Shown: positions 27,400 through 36,915, counted from the first letter of the stretch. The stretch is 64,000 nt of DNA from Mesorhizobium sp. B2-8-5 (GCF_006440675.2 NZ_CP083951.1:2513501-2577500), one strand, 5' to 3'. The notes: generated from the sequence alone by a model not told the origin. A program made the numbers and translations.

Positions 27400-28374
27400 T
27401 CAGAGCCAGCCGCGGCGGCGGAAATACCAGAAGGGCAGGATGGCCGAGACCACCATCAGGGCGATGGCGAAGGGGTAGCCGAACTCCCATTTGAGCTCGG
27501 GGATGATGTCGAAGTTCATGCCGTAGATCGAGGCGACCAGCGTCGGCGGCAGGAAGATGACGGCGGCGACCGAGAAGATCTTGATGATGGCGTTCTGCTC
27601 GATCGAGATCATGCCGAGCGTGGCATCGAGCAGGAAGGAGATCTTCTGCGACAGGAAAGTCGCATGGTCGGCGAGCGAGAGCACGTCGCGCGACAGCGTC
27701 TTGATGCGGGCGCGCACATCCTTGCTCATCTTGGTCTGGTCAGCGACATGAGCGAGAAAGCCGGCAAGGCGCTGCAGCGAGATCAGGCTGTCGCGGACCG
27801 AGGAGGCGATGTCCTCCTTGCGGCCGATGCCTTTCAGGAGCTCCTGGAAATCGCGGTTGCGCTTCGAGGCCTTGGTCGAGCGTGCCTCGAAAATGTCGCG
27901 CGAGATTGTTTCGACCTCGCGGCCGGCGCGCTCGAGGATGTCGGCCAGGCGATCGACGATCGCCTCGAGAAGCCCGATCAGGATGGTGTCGCCGCTGGTG
28001 CAGCCGGTCGCCACCTTTTCGGCGCGCTGCGGGAAAGTCTTGAAGGCCTTGGGCTCATGGTAGCGGACGGTGATCAGCCTCTTGCCTGCGAGCGCGAAGG
28101 TTACCGGCGACATCAAAGGATCGTCGGCCTCGGTCTGCGCCGGTAGCACGGCGGTCATGAAGTAGCCGCCATCCTCGATATAGAGGCGGCTCGAAATCTC
28201 GATCTCTTCCATCTCCTCGCGGGTCGGAATGGCAATGCCCAGCCAGCTCTCGATGCGCGCCTCTTCCTCCTTGGTCGGGTTGAAGAGATCGGCCCAGACG
28301 ACCCTGTCGCCATCGGCCGCAAGATCCTCGGTGAGGCGCAGGCGATCATTGTCGACGACGAAGGTTTTTATCAT
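27400..28374 (-). CDS. corA: Magnesium/cobalt transporter CorA
   Basis: A 324-residue CorA-type channel: a long soluble N-terminal domain with coiled-coil helices, then two C-terminal membrane helices. The first is closed by the selectivity motif YGMNFD (GMN), and the protein ends FWYFRRRGWL. It forms pentamers that import Mg2+ and may carry Co2+ or Ni2+. ATG 28374 (MIKTFVVDND) is the family start; an upstream in-frame ATG extends into the gap. It lies 19 bp downstream of ychF on the same strand. Confidence 0.94.
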   Translation of the reverse strand: MIKTFVVDNDRLRLTEDLAADGDRVVWADLFNPTKEEEARIESWLGIAIPTREEMEEIEISSRLYIEDGGYFMTAVLPAQTEADDPLMSPVTFALAGKRLITVRYHEPKAFKTFPQRAEKVATGCTSGDTILIGLLEAIVDRLADILERAGREVETISRDIFEARSTKASKRNRDFQELLKGIGRKEDIASSVRDSLISLQRLAGFLAHVADQTKMSKDVRARIKTLSRDVLSLADHATFLSQKISFLLDATLGMISIEQNAIIKIFSVAAVIFLPPTLVASIYGMNFDIIPELKWEFGYPFAIALMVVSAILPFWYFRRRGWL

Positions 28375-28393
28375 CGCCGGGTCTCCCTGGAGA

Positions 28394-29497
28394 TCAGGTG
28401 TTGAACTTGAACAGCATGATGTCGCCGTCCTGGACGACATATTCCTTGCCTTCGTCGCGCGCCTTGCCGGCTTCCTTGGCGGCTACTTCGCCGCCCAGCG
28501 TGACGAAGTCGTTGTAGGCGATCGTCTGGGCGCGGATGAAGCCGCGTTCGAAGTCGGTGTGGATGACGCCGGCCGCCTGCGGCGCCTTATCGCCCTTGTG
28601 GATCGTCCAGGCGCGCGTCTCCTTCGGTCCGACGGTGAAATAGGTGATCAGATGCAGGAGCTCGTAGCCGGCGCGGATCACCTTGTTGAGGCCGGGCTCG
28701 TCGAGGCCGATCGAGGCAAGGAACTCCATTTCCTCCTCGTCGGAAAGCTGGGCGACTTCCGCCTCGATCGCCGCCGAGATCACCACCGTGCCGGCGCCTT
28801 GCGCGGCCGCCATCTTCTCCACCGCCCTGGTGTGCTCGTTGCCGGTGGCGGCGTCCGCCTCGGAGACGTTGCAGACATAGAGAACGGGATGCGAGGTGAG
28901 CAGGTTCAGCCCCTGCAGGATGCGCAGGTCCTCCGCGGCGATGCCGTGGAGCAGGAAGCGCGTCGGCTTGCCGGCCTGCAGAAGCTCGAGCGCGGCCTCC
29001 ATCATGGGCAGGACGGCCATGGCTTCCTTGTCCTTGCCGGCGGCGCGCTTGCGGATCTGGGCGATGCGGCGCTCGAGGCTTTCGAGATCGGCGAGCATCA
29101 GCTCGGTCTCGACCGTCTCGGCGTCGGCGACAGGGTCGATGCGGCCTTCGACATGGGTGATGTCGTCATCCTCGAAGCAGCGCAGCACGTGCACGATGGC
29201 GTCAACCTCGCGGATGTTGGCGAGGAACTGGTTGCCCAGCCCTTCGCCCTTGGAGGCGCCGCGCACCAGGCCGGCGATGTCGACGAAGGAGATGCGGGTC
29301 GGGATGATCTCCTTCGACTTGCCGATCGCCGCGATCTTCTGCAGGCGCGGGTCAGGCACCGCCACCTCGCCGGTGTTCGGCTCAATGGTGCAGAAAGGAT
29401 AGTTGGCGGCCTGCGCGGCGGCCGTCCTGGTCAGCGCATTGAACAGCGTCGACTTGCCGACGTTGGGCAAGCCAACGATGCCACATTTGAAACCCAT
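28394..29497 (-). CDS. ychF: Redox-regulated ATPase YchF
   Basis: A 367-residue Obg-family P-loop protein. G1 is [15 protein letters not shown]3 is [16 protein letters not shown], and the YchF-type non-canonical specificity region is [13 protein letters not shown]/ubiquitin-like C-terminal domain ends with [14 protein letters not shown]. YchF binds ATP rather than GTP and associates with ribosomes. ATG 29497 starts MGFKCGIVG as in the family. corA follows by 19 bp. Confidence 0.96.
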   Translation of the reverse strand: MGFKCGIVGLPNVGKSTLFNALTRTAAAQAANYPFCTIEPNTGEVAVPDPRLQKIAAIGKSKEIIPTRISFVDIAGLVRGASKGEGLGNQFLANIREVDAIVHVLRCFEDDDITHVEGRIDPVADAETVETELMLADLESLERRIAQIRKRAAGKDKEAMAVLPMMEAALELLQAGKPTRFLLHGIAAEDLRILQGLNLLTSHPVLYVCNVSEADAATGNEHTRAVEKMAAAQGAGTVVISAAIEAEVAQLSDEEEMEFLASIGLDEPGLNKVIRAGYELLHLITYFTVGPKETRAWTIHKGDKAPQAAGVIHTDFERGFIRAQTIAYNDFVTLGGEVAAKEAGKARDEGKEYVVQDGDIMLFKFNT

Positions 29498-29718
29498 GTT
29501 CGTCCAGTCCTGTCGGAATTCGATTTTGGTGAGGGCTATGGGCGATAGGGGTGACGAACGTCAAGCCCTTCGAAGACGGCAGCCGGCGTCGCCAGTGCCT
29601 GGGCGTGCGGTTTGCAAGCGGCTTGATCAGGGGTTCGTTTAGCGCGGGCGTCGCAATTTGACGCTAGCTTGGCCCGGTCGCATGGACGATAAAAGTCTCG
29701 AGCAAAGGAAATTCTGAC

Positions 29719-30000
29719 ATGGCCGATTTCAATCTGTCCCGTCGTGACAGTCTACGCAACATCGTGGCGCTTGGAGTTGCGGGCGCCGCAGTCGCCGTTG
29801 GCGCGACAGCGCTTGCCGCCACTGAAGCCGAAGCCGCCGGCCAGCCGCATATGAGCCGGGCGCTTGCAGCCCTGGAAACGGCGCTCAACCAGCTTCAGGT
29901 CGCCATTCCCGACAAGGGCGGTCATCGTCTCAAGGCCATCGCACTGGTCAGGGATGCGATCGACGAGACGACCAAGGGCATGGCCGTCGGCGCCATGTAG
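29719..30000 (+). CDS. Small periplasmic protein with Tat signal
   Basis: A 93-residue protein. The N-terminus has a twin-arginine motif (LSRRDSLRNIV) and a hydrophobic h-region ending near AEAAG. The mature part is about 50 residues, helical and amphipathic (SRALAALETALNQLQVAIPD, RLKAIALVRDAIDETTKGM). AAAGGAAATT precedes ATG 29719. Tat export of so small a protein suggests it folds or binds a cofactor first, or the signal may be kept as an anchor. I do not recognise the family beyond similar rhizobial small proteins. Confidence 0.75.
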   Translation: MADFNLSRRDSLRNIVALGVAGAAVAVGATALAATEAEAAGQPHMSRALAALETALNQLQVAIPDKGGHRLKAIALVRDAIDETTKGMAVGAM

Positions 30001-30069
30001 TTCGAGGCGGCGCCGTTCTCCGCGATCGGCGGCTCCTGCCGATCCGATGGGGAGCGGCCCGATGATTTA

Positions 30070-30117
30070 ATGCATGTCGCGCAAAGGTGACCTCGGTTTT
30101 GCGACAACGACATGCAT
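30070..30117 (+). repeat. Palindromic repeat, ATGCATGTCG stem type
   Basis: 10-bp arms ATGCATGTCG / CGACATGCAT. On the minus strand the core reads GCAAAACCGAGGTCACCTT, close to the core of the GAGCATGAT type. Confidence 0.75.
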
Positions 30118-30130
30118 CAAGCAACGACCT

Positions 30131-30168
30131 AAGCGCGTCGCGTGAATCCGTTTCGACGCGACGCGCTT
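30131..30168 (+). repeat. Palindromic repeat, GCGCGTCGCG stem type
   Basis: 12-bp arms AAGCGCGTCGCG / CGCGACGCGCTT. The minus-strand core CGAAACGGATTCACG is a shortened version of the shared core. Its end overlaps the TAA stop of pth. Confidence 0.7.
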
Positions 30169-30890
30169 TAGCCTTTTCCGAACAGCTTCTTCAGCATGGC
30201 GGCCATCGGGCCGCTTTCGGGAAGTTTTGCCGCCGGCTGCTGCGGGCGCGCCTGGCGGACATGGCTTTGCTGCTTCGGCGGCTTGGGCGGCGGGCGGTCG
30301 TCATCGCCGGTCGGCACAAGCTTGTCGCGGAGCGCCAGCGTGACGCGGTTCATGAACGAGCTGTCGTCACCCTTGGCCAGCAGACCGGCGTCGTCGGCGA
30401 TGGCGTCGAGCAGGACGTCGAGCCATTCGCGATCGGCCTTGGCGAAATCGCCGAGCACATGGCCGTGCACCATCTCCTTGACGCCGGGATGGCCGACGCC
30501 GATGCGCACCCGGCGATAGGCGTTGCCGACATGCTGGTCGAGCGAACGAATGCCGTTGTGGCCGCCGGAGCCGCCGCCGACCTTGACCCGGAGCTTGCCG
30601 GCGGCAAGGTCGATCTCGTCGTAGAACACGGTGAGGGCGGCCGGTTCGAGCTTGTAGAAGCGCATCGCTTCGCCGACCGACTGTCCGGACAGATTCATGA
30701 AGGTCCGCGGCTTGATCAGCAGCACCTTCTCGCCGCCGAGCGTGCCTTCGCAGATCAGGCCCTGGAATTTTCGCGACCAGGGCGAAAAGGAATGGCGGCG
30801 GGCAATCGCGTCCGCCGCCATGAAGCCGACATTGTGCCGGTTGTTTTCGTATTTCGCGCCCGGATTGCCGAGGCCTGCAAAGACAAGCAT
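30168..30890 (-). CDS. pth: Peptidyl-tRNA hydrolase
   Basis: A 240-residue Pth, which recycles peptidyl-tRNA by cleaving the ester bond. Motifs are [20 protein letters not shown] (Asn and catalytic His), [12 protein letters not shown] and [18 protein letters not shown]. It is longer than E. coli Pth (about 194 residues) by a basic, proline- and glutamine-rich C-terminal tail ([20 protein letters not shown]). ATG 30890 begins [11 protein letters not shown]. It follows rplY on the same strand with a palindromic repeat in the 110-bp gap. Confidence 0.95.
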   Translation of the reverse strand: MLVFAGLGNPGAKYENNRHNVGFMAADAIARRHSFSPWSRKFQGLICEGTLGGEKVLLIKPRTFMNLSGQSVGEAMRFYKLEPAALTVFYDEIDLAAGKLRVKVGGGSGGHNGIRSLDQHVGNAYRRVRIGVGHPGVKEMVHGHVLGDFAKADREWLDVLLDAIADDAGLLAKGDDSSFMNRVTLALRDKLVPTGDDDRPPPKPPKQQSHVRQARPQQPAAKLPESGPMAAMLKKLFGKG

Positions 30891-30906
30891 CGCCGCCTCC
30901 GGACTA

Positions 30907-30955
30907 GAGCATGATGCCGAAAAGTGTGAAGCGGTTTTCGGAAAACATCATGCTC
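30907..30955 (-). repeat. Palindromic repeat, GAGCATGAT stem type (reverse orientation)
   Basis: Arms GAGCATGATG / CATCATGCTC. The minus-strand core is CCGAAAACCGCTTCACACTT. It sits between pth and rplY. Confidence 0.8.
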
Positions 30956-31000
30956 TATTTCTTTGATCTAGAGCCGGATGAAATCATCCGGCCTGGAGAA

Positions 31001-31645
31001 TTACTTCTCTTCGGCCGCCGGAGCCGCCGTCTCTTCCGCAGCCGCCTCGGTGGTCGCTTCCGTCTCCGGCTTCATCGCCGACGAGCCGGCAACGGTCGCG
31101 ATGGTGAAGTCGCGATCGGAGATGACCGGCTTGACGCCGGCCGGCAGCTTGACCGCCGAGATGTGGATCGAATCGCCGATGTCGGTGCCGGTGAGATCGA
31201 TGGTGATGAATTCCGGGATCGCGTTGGCCGGGCAGTGGAACTCGACTTCGGGACGAACGATGTTGAGCACGCCGCCGCGCTTGATGCCGGGCGACTTGTC
31301 CTCATTGATGAAGTGGACAGGCACGTCGACATTGACCTCGGTGTCCTTGCCGATGCGCAGGAAGTCGACATGGACAGGAAAATCCTTGACCGGATCGAGC
31401 TGGAAATCCTTCGGCAGGACCTGGATCTTCTTGCCGTCGACATCGATCGTGGCGATCGTGGTCAGGAACCCGCCGCCGTGGATCTTGTAGAAGAGGTCCT
31501 TGTAGTTCAGCGCAATCGCCAGGGGAGGCTGCTTGTCGCCGTAAATCACTGCAGGCACTTTACCGTTGCGACGAACTGCACGGGCGGACCCCTTACCGAC
31601 CTGTTCGCGCGCTTCGGCTTTCAGCTCATAAGCATCGTGGCTCAT
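31001..31645 (-). CDS. rplY: 50S ribosomal protein L25/general stress protein Ctc
   Basis: A 214-residue long-form L25 (Ctc/TL5 type): N-terminal 5S rRNA-binding domain ([31 protein letters not shown]), then the C-terminal beta domain ([20 protein letters not shown]), and an Ala/Glu-rich tail. It binds 5S rRNA in the large subunit. ATG 31645 (MSHDAYELK) is the family start, with AAGGAA upstream on the minus strand. The frame further upstream is non-conserved. pth follows on the same strand, a standard pairing. Confidence 0.95.
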   Translation of the reverse strand: MSHDAYELKAEAREQVGKGSARAVRRNGKVPAVIYGDKQPPLAIALNYKDLFYKIHGGGFLTTIATIDVDGKKIQVLPKDFQLDPVKDFPVHVDFLRIGKDTEVNVDVPVHFINEDKSPGIKRGGVLNIVRPEVEFHCPANAIPEFITIDLTGTDIGDSIHISAVKLPAGVKPVISDRDFTIATVAGSSAMKPETEATTEAAAEETAAPAAEEK

Positions 31646-31993
31646 GGCACTTCCTTTCGCATGTTGTGGAGCGTCCACGGCCGGCAAATCCGCCCGTAAA
31701 CGTCGAAAGCCGTCGCGGCCTTGCACGATCTGTCCGATGCGTTTGGCGATCCAAATGCGTCTGGGGATCATGCGAGGCCTGGCCGGCCTTCCTCCGCGTT
31801 GCCTCCAAGGGTGTCTACGCGGGTGGCGGCTCTATAGCGGAAGGCGGCGAGAGGCGCAAGCGGTTGGGCTGGAAGGCTTGCGGGGGCGGGTTCCAGCACC
31901 GAAAGCATAAGCCGGAAATCCGATTTGCGCGAATGTAGGAGCGGGCGGTTCTCGGTCGTCCTGCGGCATGTAACCATCCCAAGAGGACCAACT
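31646..31993. other. Divergent gap between rplY and the GST gene
   Basis: 348 bp that must hold the rplY and GST promoters. I see no structured RNA, tRNA or repeat family member here. Confidence 0.5.
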
Positions 31994-32638
31994 ATGAAAC
32001 TGCTGTTCAGTCGCAATCCCAATCCTCGCCTCGCGGTCGCGACGGCGCGCCATCTCAAGGCTAAGATCGCGTTCGAGTTCGCATCGCCCATGGCGCCGGG
32101 GCAGGCCGAACGCCATCGCGCGCTCAACCCCAATCTGACATTGCCCATACTGGTGGGATCAGGATGGAGCCTGTGGGAGGCCGACGCCATCGCCTGCCGG
32201 CTTTCGCGCGAGGTTCGCTCGGATTTCTGGCGCAGTGGCGACGACGAGCCGGACATGATCCGCTGGATCAGCTGGGGCAAGGAACGGTTCGCTTTCGCCT
32301 GCGATATGGTGCATTTCGAGCGCGGGACCAAGCAGCGCTATGGGCTCGGTCCTATCGACCAGGCGCTGGTCGAGGAGGGGCTGAGGCAATTCCATGGAGC
32401 CGCGGCGATCCTCGAGCCCGAGCTTTCGGGACGCGAGTGGCTGGTCGGCAATTCCATCTCCTATGCCGACTTCCGCATGGCGACGTTCCTGCCTTTCAAC
32501 GACGTCGCCGGATTGCCGCTCGCCGACTACCCGGCGATCCGGCGGTGGTACGGCCGGCTGGAGGCGATCGACGCCTGGCGCGACCCATTCCAGGGGCTGG
32601 AGGCACCGCAACTGCCGCCGGTCAAGATAGAGGCGTGA
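31994..32638 (+). CDS. Glutathione S-transferase family protein
   Basis: A 214-residue GST. The thioredoxin-like N-terminal domain opens MKLLFSRNPNPRLAVATARH (Ser in the catalytic position) and contains the cis-Pro segment LPILVGSG with the WEADAIACRL glutathione site. The helical C-terminal domain has WLVGNSISYADFRMA. Substrates could be electrophiles or peroxides. ATG 31994 is chosen because AGGACC lies upstream and it begins the thioredoxin fold. There are no obvious partners nearby. Confidence 0.88.
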   Translation: MKLLFSRNPNPRLAVATARHLKAKIAFEFASPMAPGQAERHRALNPNLTLPILVGSGWSLWEADAIACRLSREVRSDFWRSGDDEPDMIRWISWGKERFAFACDMVHFERGTKQRYGLGPIDQALVEEGLRQFHGAAAILEPELSGREWLVGNSISYADFRMATFLPFNDVAGLPLADYPAIRRWYGRLEAIDAWRDPFQGLEAPQLPPVKIEA

Positions 32639-32716
32639 CCGGCATCCCCTGAGCCCGTCCAAGGCGCCCGGGACGCAAGCTTGTCCGGTCGCGCCCGCTC
32701 TCTTGTTCAGCACATC

Positions 32717-33160
32717 TCAGACGGCGTCGACCGCAAGGCCGCCGTTCAGCGCGTCGCGCAACGCCTGGATTTGCCGGTTCAAGGCATCGAGTTCAGCCAG
32801 TTTCATGCCTGACCGCTCGATCAGCGTCTCGTTCAGGCAATTGCATTGGACGAGCAAGGCTCGTCCGCCGGGGGTCAGGTCGACCTGCACCTGGCGCTCG
32901 TCCGTCTGGCTGCGCTGGCGGGTGACAAGCCCAGCCTGCTCCATTCGCTTCACCAGCGGCGTGATGGTGCTCGATTCGAGGGCGAGCCGATGCGCGATGC
33001 TGCCCACCGACATGCCGTCCGTCTCTCCCAGCGCATTGAGCACGAGATATTGCGGATAGGTGATCCCCATCTCGTCCAGCATGGGCTTGTAGGTGCGGTT
33101 GATCGCCAAGCTAGTGGCGTAGAGCGTGAAGCAGAGCTGATTGTCCAACGGGAGAGGCAC
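32717..33160 (-). CDS. MarR/OhrR-type transcriptional regulator
   Basis: A 147-residue winged-helix protein: LDNQLCFTLYATSLAINRTY (Cys at the OhrR peroxide-sensing position), LGETDGMSVGSIAHRLALES and DERQVQVDLTPGG (wing). GTG 33160 is preferred, with AAGGAA seven bases upstream; an ATG at 33187 is an alternative. It is divergent from an alpha/beta hydrolase gene, a usual arrangement for OhrR-like repressors and their targets. A second Cys pair in VQCNC may matter for redox control. Two identical palindromes lie in the shared intergenic region. Confidence 0.88.
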   Translation of the reverse strand: MPLPLDNQLCFTLYATSLAINRTYKPMLDEMGITYPQYLVLNALGETDGMSVGSIAHRLALESSTITPLVKRMEQAGLVTRQRSQTDERQVQVDLTPGGRALLVQCNCLNETLIERSGMKLAELDALNRQIQALRDALNGGLAVDAV

Positions 33161-33210
33161 GGCGCATTCCTTTTGCCGACTGAGCATCTATTGCATACCA
33201 CGGAAAATGA

Positions 33211-33220
33211 TATCGCGATA
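33211..33220. promoter_or_regulatory. Candidate MarR operator 1
   Basis: Perfect palindrome TATCGCGATA in an AT-rich 148-bp divergent gap, 50 bp upstream of the regulator start. The same 10-mer recurs 54 bp away. Confidence 0.65.
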
Positions 33221-33264
33221 AATAATTTCATGGACAAGGTTCCCGACCTCCGTTACGAGATAGT

Positions 33265-33274
33265 TATCGCGATA
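33265..33274. promoter_or_regulatory. Candidate MarR operator 2
   Basis: A second TATCGCGATA, 35 bp upstream of the hydrolase ATG. A related imperfect site (TTTATCGTGACATCGATAAA) follows at about 33278-33297, overlapping the likely promoter and leader. Confidence 0.65.
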
Positions 33275-33308
33275 TTGTTTATCGTGACATCGATAAAAGG
33301 AGATTGAG

Positions 33309-34166
33309 ATGACCTCGCAGACCAAGTCGGGTTCGGGCAGCGGCACGATCACCACCAAGGACGGAACGCAGATCTTCTACAAGGATTGGGGGACTGGCCA
33401 GCCTGTCGTCTTCCACCATGGCTGGCCGCTGAGCAGCGACGACTGGGACGTCCAGATGCTGTTCTTCCTGGCACAGGGTTACCGCGTCGTCGCCCATGAC
33501 CGACGCGGCCATGGCCGTTCGAGCCAGACCGATGCCGGCAACGAGATGGACACCTATGCTGCCGACGTGGCCGCGCTCACCGCGCATCTCGGCCTCAAGG
33601 ACGCCATCCATGTCGGTCATTCGACGGGCGGTGGCGAGGTGGCGCGCTATGTCGCGCAATATGGCGGCGGAGGCCGCGTCGCCAAGGCCGTGCTGATCGG
33701 CGCGGTGCCGCCGATCATGTTGAAGACGCCGGCCAATCCCGGCGGCCTGCCGATCGAAGTGTTCGACGGTTTCCGCGCGGCGCTGGCGGCCAACCGGGCA
33801 CAGTTCTTCCACGACGTGCCGGCCGGCCCGTTCTACGGCTTCAACCGTCCCGGCGCCCGGGTTTCCGAAGGCGTCGTCGACAATTGGTGGCGCCAGGGCA
33901 TGATGGGTGGCGCCAAGGCGCATTACGACTGCATCAAGGCGTTCTCGGAGACCGACTTCACCGAGGACCTGAAGAAGATCGACGTGCCGGTGCTGGTCAT
34001 GCATGGCGACGACGACCAGATCGTCCCGATCGCGGACTCCGCGCTGCTTTCGGTCAAGCTGCTCAAGAAGGGCGAGCTCAAGGTCTACAAGGGTTTCCCG
34101 CACGGCATGGCAACGACCCATGCGGATGTCATCAACGCCGACCTGCTGGCGTTCTTCAAGGCCTGA
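33309..34166 (+). CDS. Alpha/beta hydrolase, non-haem chloroperoxidase/arylesterase-like
   Basis: A 285-residue Ser hydrolase. The oxyanion region is [24 protein letters not shown] follows, the nucleophile Ser is in GHSTGGGE, the Asp is in [11 protein letters not shown] and the His is in [12 protein letters not shown]. This pattern matches cofactor-free chloroperoxidase/esterases with perhydrolase activity. It is divergent from an OhrR-like MarR regulator with shared palindromes, so it is probably induced by peroxide or an organic acid or ester. AAAGGAGATTG precedes ATG 33309. Confidence 0.9.
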   Translation: MTSQTKSGSGSGTITTKDGTQIFYKDWGTGQPVVFHHGWPLSSDDWDVQMLFFLAQGYRVVAHDRRGHGRSSQTDAGNEMDTYAADVAALTAHLGLKDAIHVGHSTGGGEVARYVAQYGGGGRVAKAVLIGAVPPIMLKTPANPGGLPIEVFDGFRAALAANRAQFFHDVPAGPFYGFNRPGARVSEGVVDNWWRQGMMGGAKAHYDCIKAFSETDFTEDLKKIDVPVLVMHGDDDQIVPIADSALLSVKLLKKGELKVYKGFPHGMATTHADVINADLLAFFKA

Positions 34167-34188
34167 GCCTGCTTGCCGGAAACACGAA

Positions 34189-34212
34189 AGCACCCGCCCT
34201 CTGGCGGGTGCT
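34189..34212 (+). terminator. Hairpin after the hydrolase gene
   Basis: 10-bp perfect stem AGCACCCGCC / GGCGGGTGCT with a CTCT loop, 22 bp past the stop. There is no U-run, so termination efficiency is uncertain. Confidence 0.6.
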
Positions 34213-34306
34213 GCAGGGAGGATGAAGCTCGAAATCGTGCCTGCTGCTTTCTGCTAGATCGTGATGGCGTTTCGTTGAATCGCCGTCTCGATCTAACTCG
34301 TTGTTG

Positions 34307-34356
34307 GAGCATGATCTTTCTCCGAAAACCGGTTCCCACTTTTCGAGATCATGCTC
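34307..34356 (+). repeat. Palindromic repeat, GAGCATGAT stem type
   Basis: Arms GAGCATGATCT / AGATCATGCTC around the core CCGAAAACCGGTTCCCACTT. Its right end is adjacent to, and contributes to, the TAG stop of the gene at 34356. Confidence 0.85.
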
Positions 34357-35273
34357 TAGGGCTGTCGTCCCCGACCGGGTTTACCGAGGAGGCGCGCGAA
34401 TTTGCGCCCCACTCTCGGCCGCAGTTGCGCTCGCCAATCGGGGATGTCGCCGAAGGATATGCTGTCTGCAGCCTTGGCCTTTCGCGCGAGCCAGGTGACA
34501 TCGACGATTGCGCTGCCGATTGCGAGCAATCGGTTCGTCAGCATCTGCTCGTTGAGGATCGCCCTTGCCTTGCTCTCGAAAAGAGGCAGCGTTTCGTCCG
34601 TGAGATCGAACCGGGAGTGCCATCCAGGCCCTTGCCCGGTACCGGCTCCGGTAAGCCATCCAACCAACAGCTGTCTATAGGGGCGCGAGACCGGCGCGTC
34701 TTCCCGGAAGGGCGAAAGCGGATTCCCGCTGAAAATCGGCGCGCCATCGGTCACGCCGACCATCGATCCAAGCGCCTGCAAATGCCTGGGCCGCATCAGG
34801 ATGAACGAGCTTCGGAGCCAAGCCTGCGAGGGAATTCCAAACATCGACACGGGCTCATTGAAGAAATCGATATGGCCGAGCACCGCATTCAAGCCCGACA
34901 GATGCCGCACGACGTCCTGGTCGATCAGCTTGAGATGGTCCGGCGTGTATTCGGCGAATGCAGACGTAGCGAGATGGACCAGGTCATAGTCATTCACCCG
35001 TTTGCCGATGTGGGCAATGCCGCTGTCCCAGGCGGAGAATTCCCAGCTGGAGTTGGAGCCCCCGATCAATTCGACTTCGCGATCAAGCTGGACGCTCCGA
35101 CCTTCCGGCAGGCAATTGTCGATCACAAGCGTGTGGTGCGCCACGTCGGGCATTTGCGCGGCAAACATCGCCTTCAAATCCTGCAGCGCGGTGGGATATC
35201 TGGCGGTGCCATGGCGCGCCAGAAGCGTCAGGATTCGCAACTTGGAAGGATCTCGACCGTTGCTCGACGTCAA
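34356..35273 (-). CDS. Uncharacterised protein, possibly glycosyltransferase-related
   Basis: A 305-residue soluble protein. The opening KLRILTLLARHGTARYPTAL and the later GGSNSSWEFSAWDSGIAHIG resemble the N-terminal nucleotide-sugar region of glycosyltransferase-like proteins found in polysaccharide clusters, but I cannot place it in a family. There is no signal peptide or membrane helix. The C-terminus is Arg-rich (RPRVGRKFARLLGK). It is divergent from a glycosyltransferase gene, which supports a surface-polysaccharide role. The stop codon is formed at the edge of a palindromic repeat. Confidence 0.65.
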   Translation of the reverse strand: MTSSNGRDPSKLRILTLLARHGTARYPTALQDLKAMFAAQMPDVAHHTLVIDNCLPEGRSVQLDREVELIGGSNSSWEFSAWDSGIAHIGKRVNDYDLVHLATSAFAEYTPDHLKLIDQDVVRHLSGLNAVLGHIDFFNEPVSMFGIPSQAWLRSSFILMRPRHLQALGSMVGVTDGAPIFSGNPLSPFREDAPVSRPYRQLLVGWLTGAGTGQGPGWHSRFDLTDETLPLFESKARAILNEQMLTNRLLAIGSAIVDVTWLARKAKAADSISFGDIPDWRAQLRPRVGRKFARLLGKPGRGRQP

Positions 35274-35477
35274 ATGCTTCTTTCCCCTTAGACACGAGTT
35301 GATGCTCTCACCTTTGCAATCGCCGGTTTATCTTGGGCGCACCTGGCATCCATCCACCAACATAATGTCCAGACTGGGCGTCCAATGGTAGTGTCCCGCT
35401 TAAATTGGGGGCCAGAGAATGATTGCGACGTTGAGACGGCCACTTCATGCCGGCGGCTTGGCCATCACATCGATCCG

Positions 35478-36764
35478 ATGAGGTATGTTTCGCTTGGGAC
35501 GTTTCCGATCCAGCGGCCGGTCCATGGCGGTCAGTTGAGGGTGAATGCCATCCACAGGGTCTTGCGGGATTGCGGATGGGAAACACGCCATGTCGTGGTC
35601 ACTCCCAACCGCGGCGCCAGGCGGGAAATGGAGGCCGGCGATCTTTTCATCGAGATGCCACGCAGCTTTCGCAAGAAGATGGCCCGGCGCGAATGGCGTT
35701 CCGATGTCGCCGCCGCTGAATTCATCGCAGGCAGCAAGTCCCATCGCCGCGAAATCGCAAGATTTCTCGATGGCTTCAGGCCGGATGTCATCGCCCTGGA
35801 GCAGTGCTGGCTTTGGCCGGCCTTGCGCGAGTATGTTGAAACGTGCTCGCCCGAGGCACGCTTTTCAATCGTGTACAGTTCGCACAACGTCGAACAGGAA
35901 ATGCTGGCGCAAGAGGCCATGATCGCCGGCGCGGAAATGGACCTCTGGAGTGCTCAACGCGCGGCGGACATCGAGCCCGATCTTGCCGCAAAGGCAGACC
36001 TGATCGTCGCCGTCAGCGAGCAGGATGCAACCTATTTCCGCAAGCTCAATCCAAGCGTGGTGGTCGCCGCCAACGGCATTTGGCCGCGGGAAATGCCTAT
36101 CGGCCTCGATCGTTGGGCGTCGCGGTTCGCCGGCCTGCGCACGGCGCTGTTCGTCGGCTCGGGCCATCCGCCCAACGCCCGCGGTTTTCTCCAGATGACG
36201 GGCCCGGACCTCGGTTTCCTTTCAGCCTCGGAGCGGATCGTGGTGGTCGGCGACGTTGCCGACCAGATACGCAACGATCCCGGATTCCCGCGGCACGGTG
36301 GCGCCGACAAAGCACGGATCGAGCTGCTCGGCGTGCAGGACGGCGCGACCCTCAGCGCGCTGATCGAGCTTGCCGATGTCGTGATGCTTCCGATCCTTGA
36401 GGGCGGCGGCACGAACATCAAGACCGCGGAAGCGCTGTACAATCGCAAGCCCGTCGTGGCGACGACTTTCGCGTTGCGCGGCTACGAGCAATTCAAGCAT
36501 TGGCGGAATGTCCGGCTGGCCGACAGGCCGGATGACTTCCGGGATCTGCTGGCGCAGGCGCTCAGAAGCGAACCGGAGGAGCTGAAATCGGCGGATATCG
36601 CGCAGCTCGATACGCTGCTTTGGACTTCGACGCTTCGGCGGCTTTCCGAGCAGTTCGCAGCGCTGCCGAGGCGGCAACGCCAGGCGACGGCGAACCCGGC
36701 CAATGGCCGAGGCCGCTTTCTTCGCGGCCTTCTGCGGCGCCTGGGTTTGATCGGAAAGAGCTGA
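35478..36764 (+). CDS. Glycosyltransferase (GT4-like)
   Basis: A 428-residue GT-B protein. The N-terminal domain opens MRYVSLGTFPIQRPVHGGQL; the C-terminal domain has TALFVGSGHPPN, the donor-binding ADVVMLPILEGGGTNIK and KPVVATTFALRG. These match GT4-type retaining transferases that use nucleotide sugars. ATG 35478 starts the Rossmann fold; an earlier in-frame start is possible at 35385. The last 30 residues are Arg-rich and amphipathic (RGRFLRGLLRRLGLIGK), consistent with membrane association. The acceptor is unknown. Confidence 0.85.
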   Translation: MRYVSLGTFPIQRPVHGGQLRVNAIHRVLRDCGWETRHVVVTPNRGARREMEAGDLFIEMPRSFRKKMARREWRSDVAAAEFIAGSKSHRREIARFLDGFRPDVIALEQCWLWPALREYVETCSPEARFSIVYSSHNVEQEMLAQEAMIAGAEMDLWSAQRAADIEPDLAAKADLIVAVSEQDATYFRKLNPSVVVAANGIWPREMPIGLDRWASRFAGLRTALFVGSGHPPNARGFLQMTGPDLGFLSASERIVVVGDVADQIRNDPGFPRHGGADKARIELLGVQDGATLSALIELADVVMLPILEGGGTNIKTAEALYNRKPVVATTFALRGYEQFKHWRNVRLADRPDDFRDLLAQALRSEPEELKSADIAQLDTLLWTSTLRRLSEQFAALPRRQRQATANPANGRGRFLRGLLRRLGLIGKS

Positions 36765-36915
36765 TCTCGTGCGCAAGGGCGCCGAGAAAAGAACCTGCGT
36801 TTTGGGCAATGCAAGCGCTGCACCATGAGATGCCCACCGGATCCGGGACCTTCAAGGTCTCAAACCCGGCGGCGATTATAGGCTGAACGGCGGCTTGGCC
36901 GCCGATCTCGCCGGC

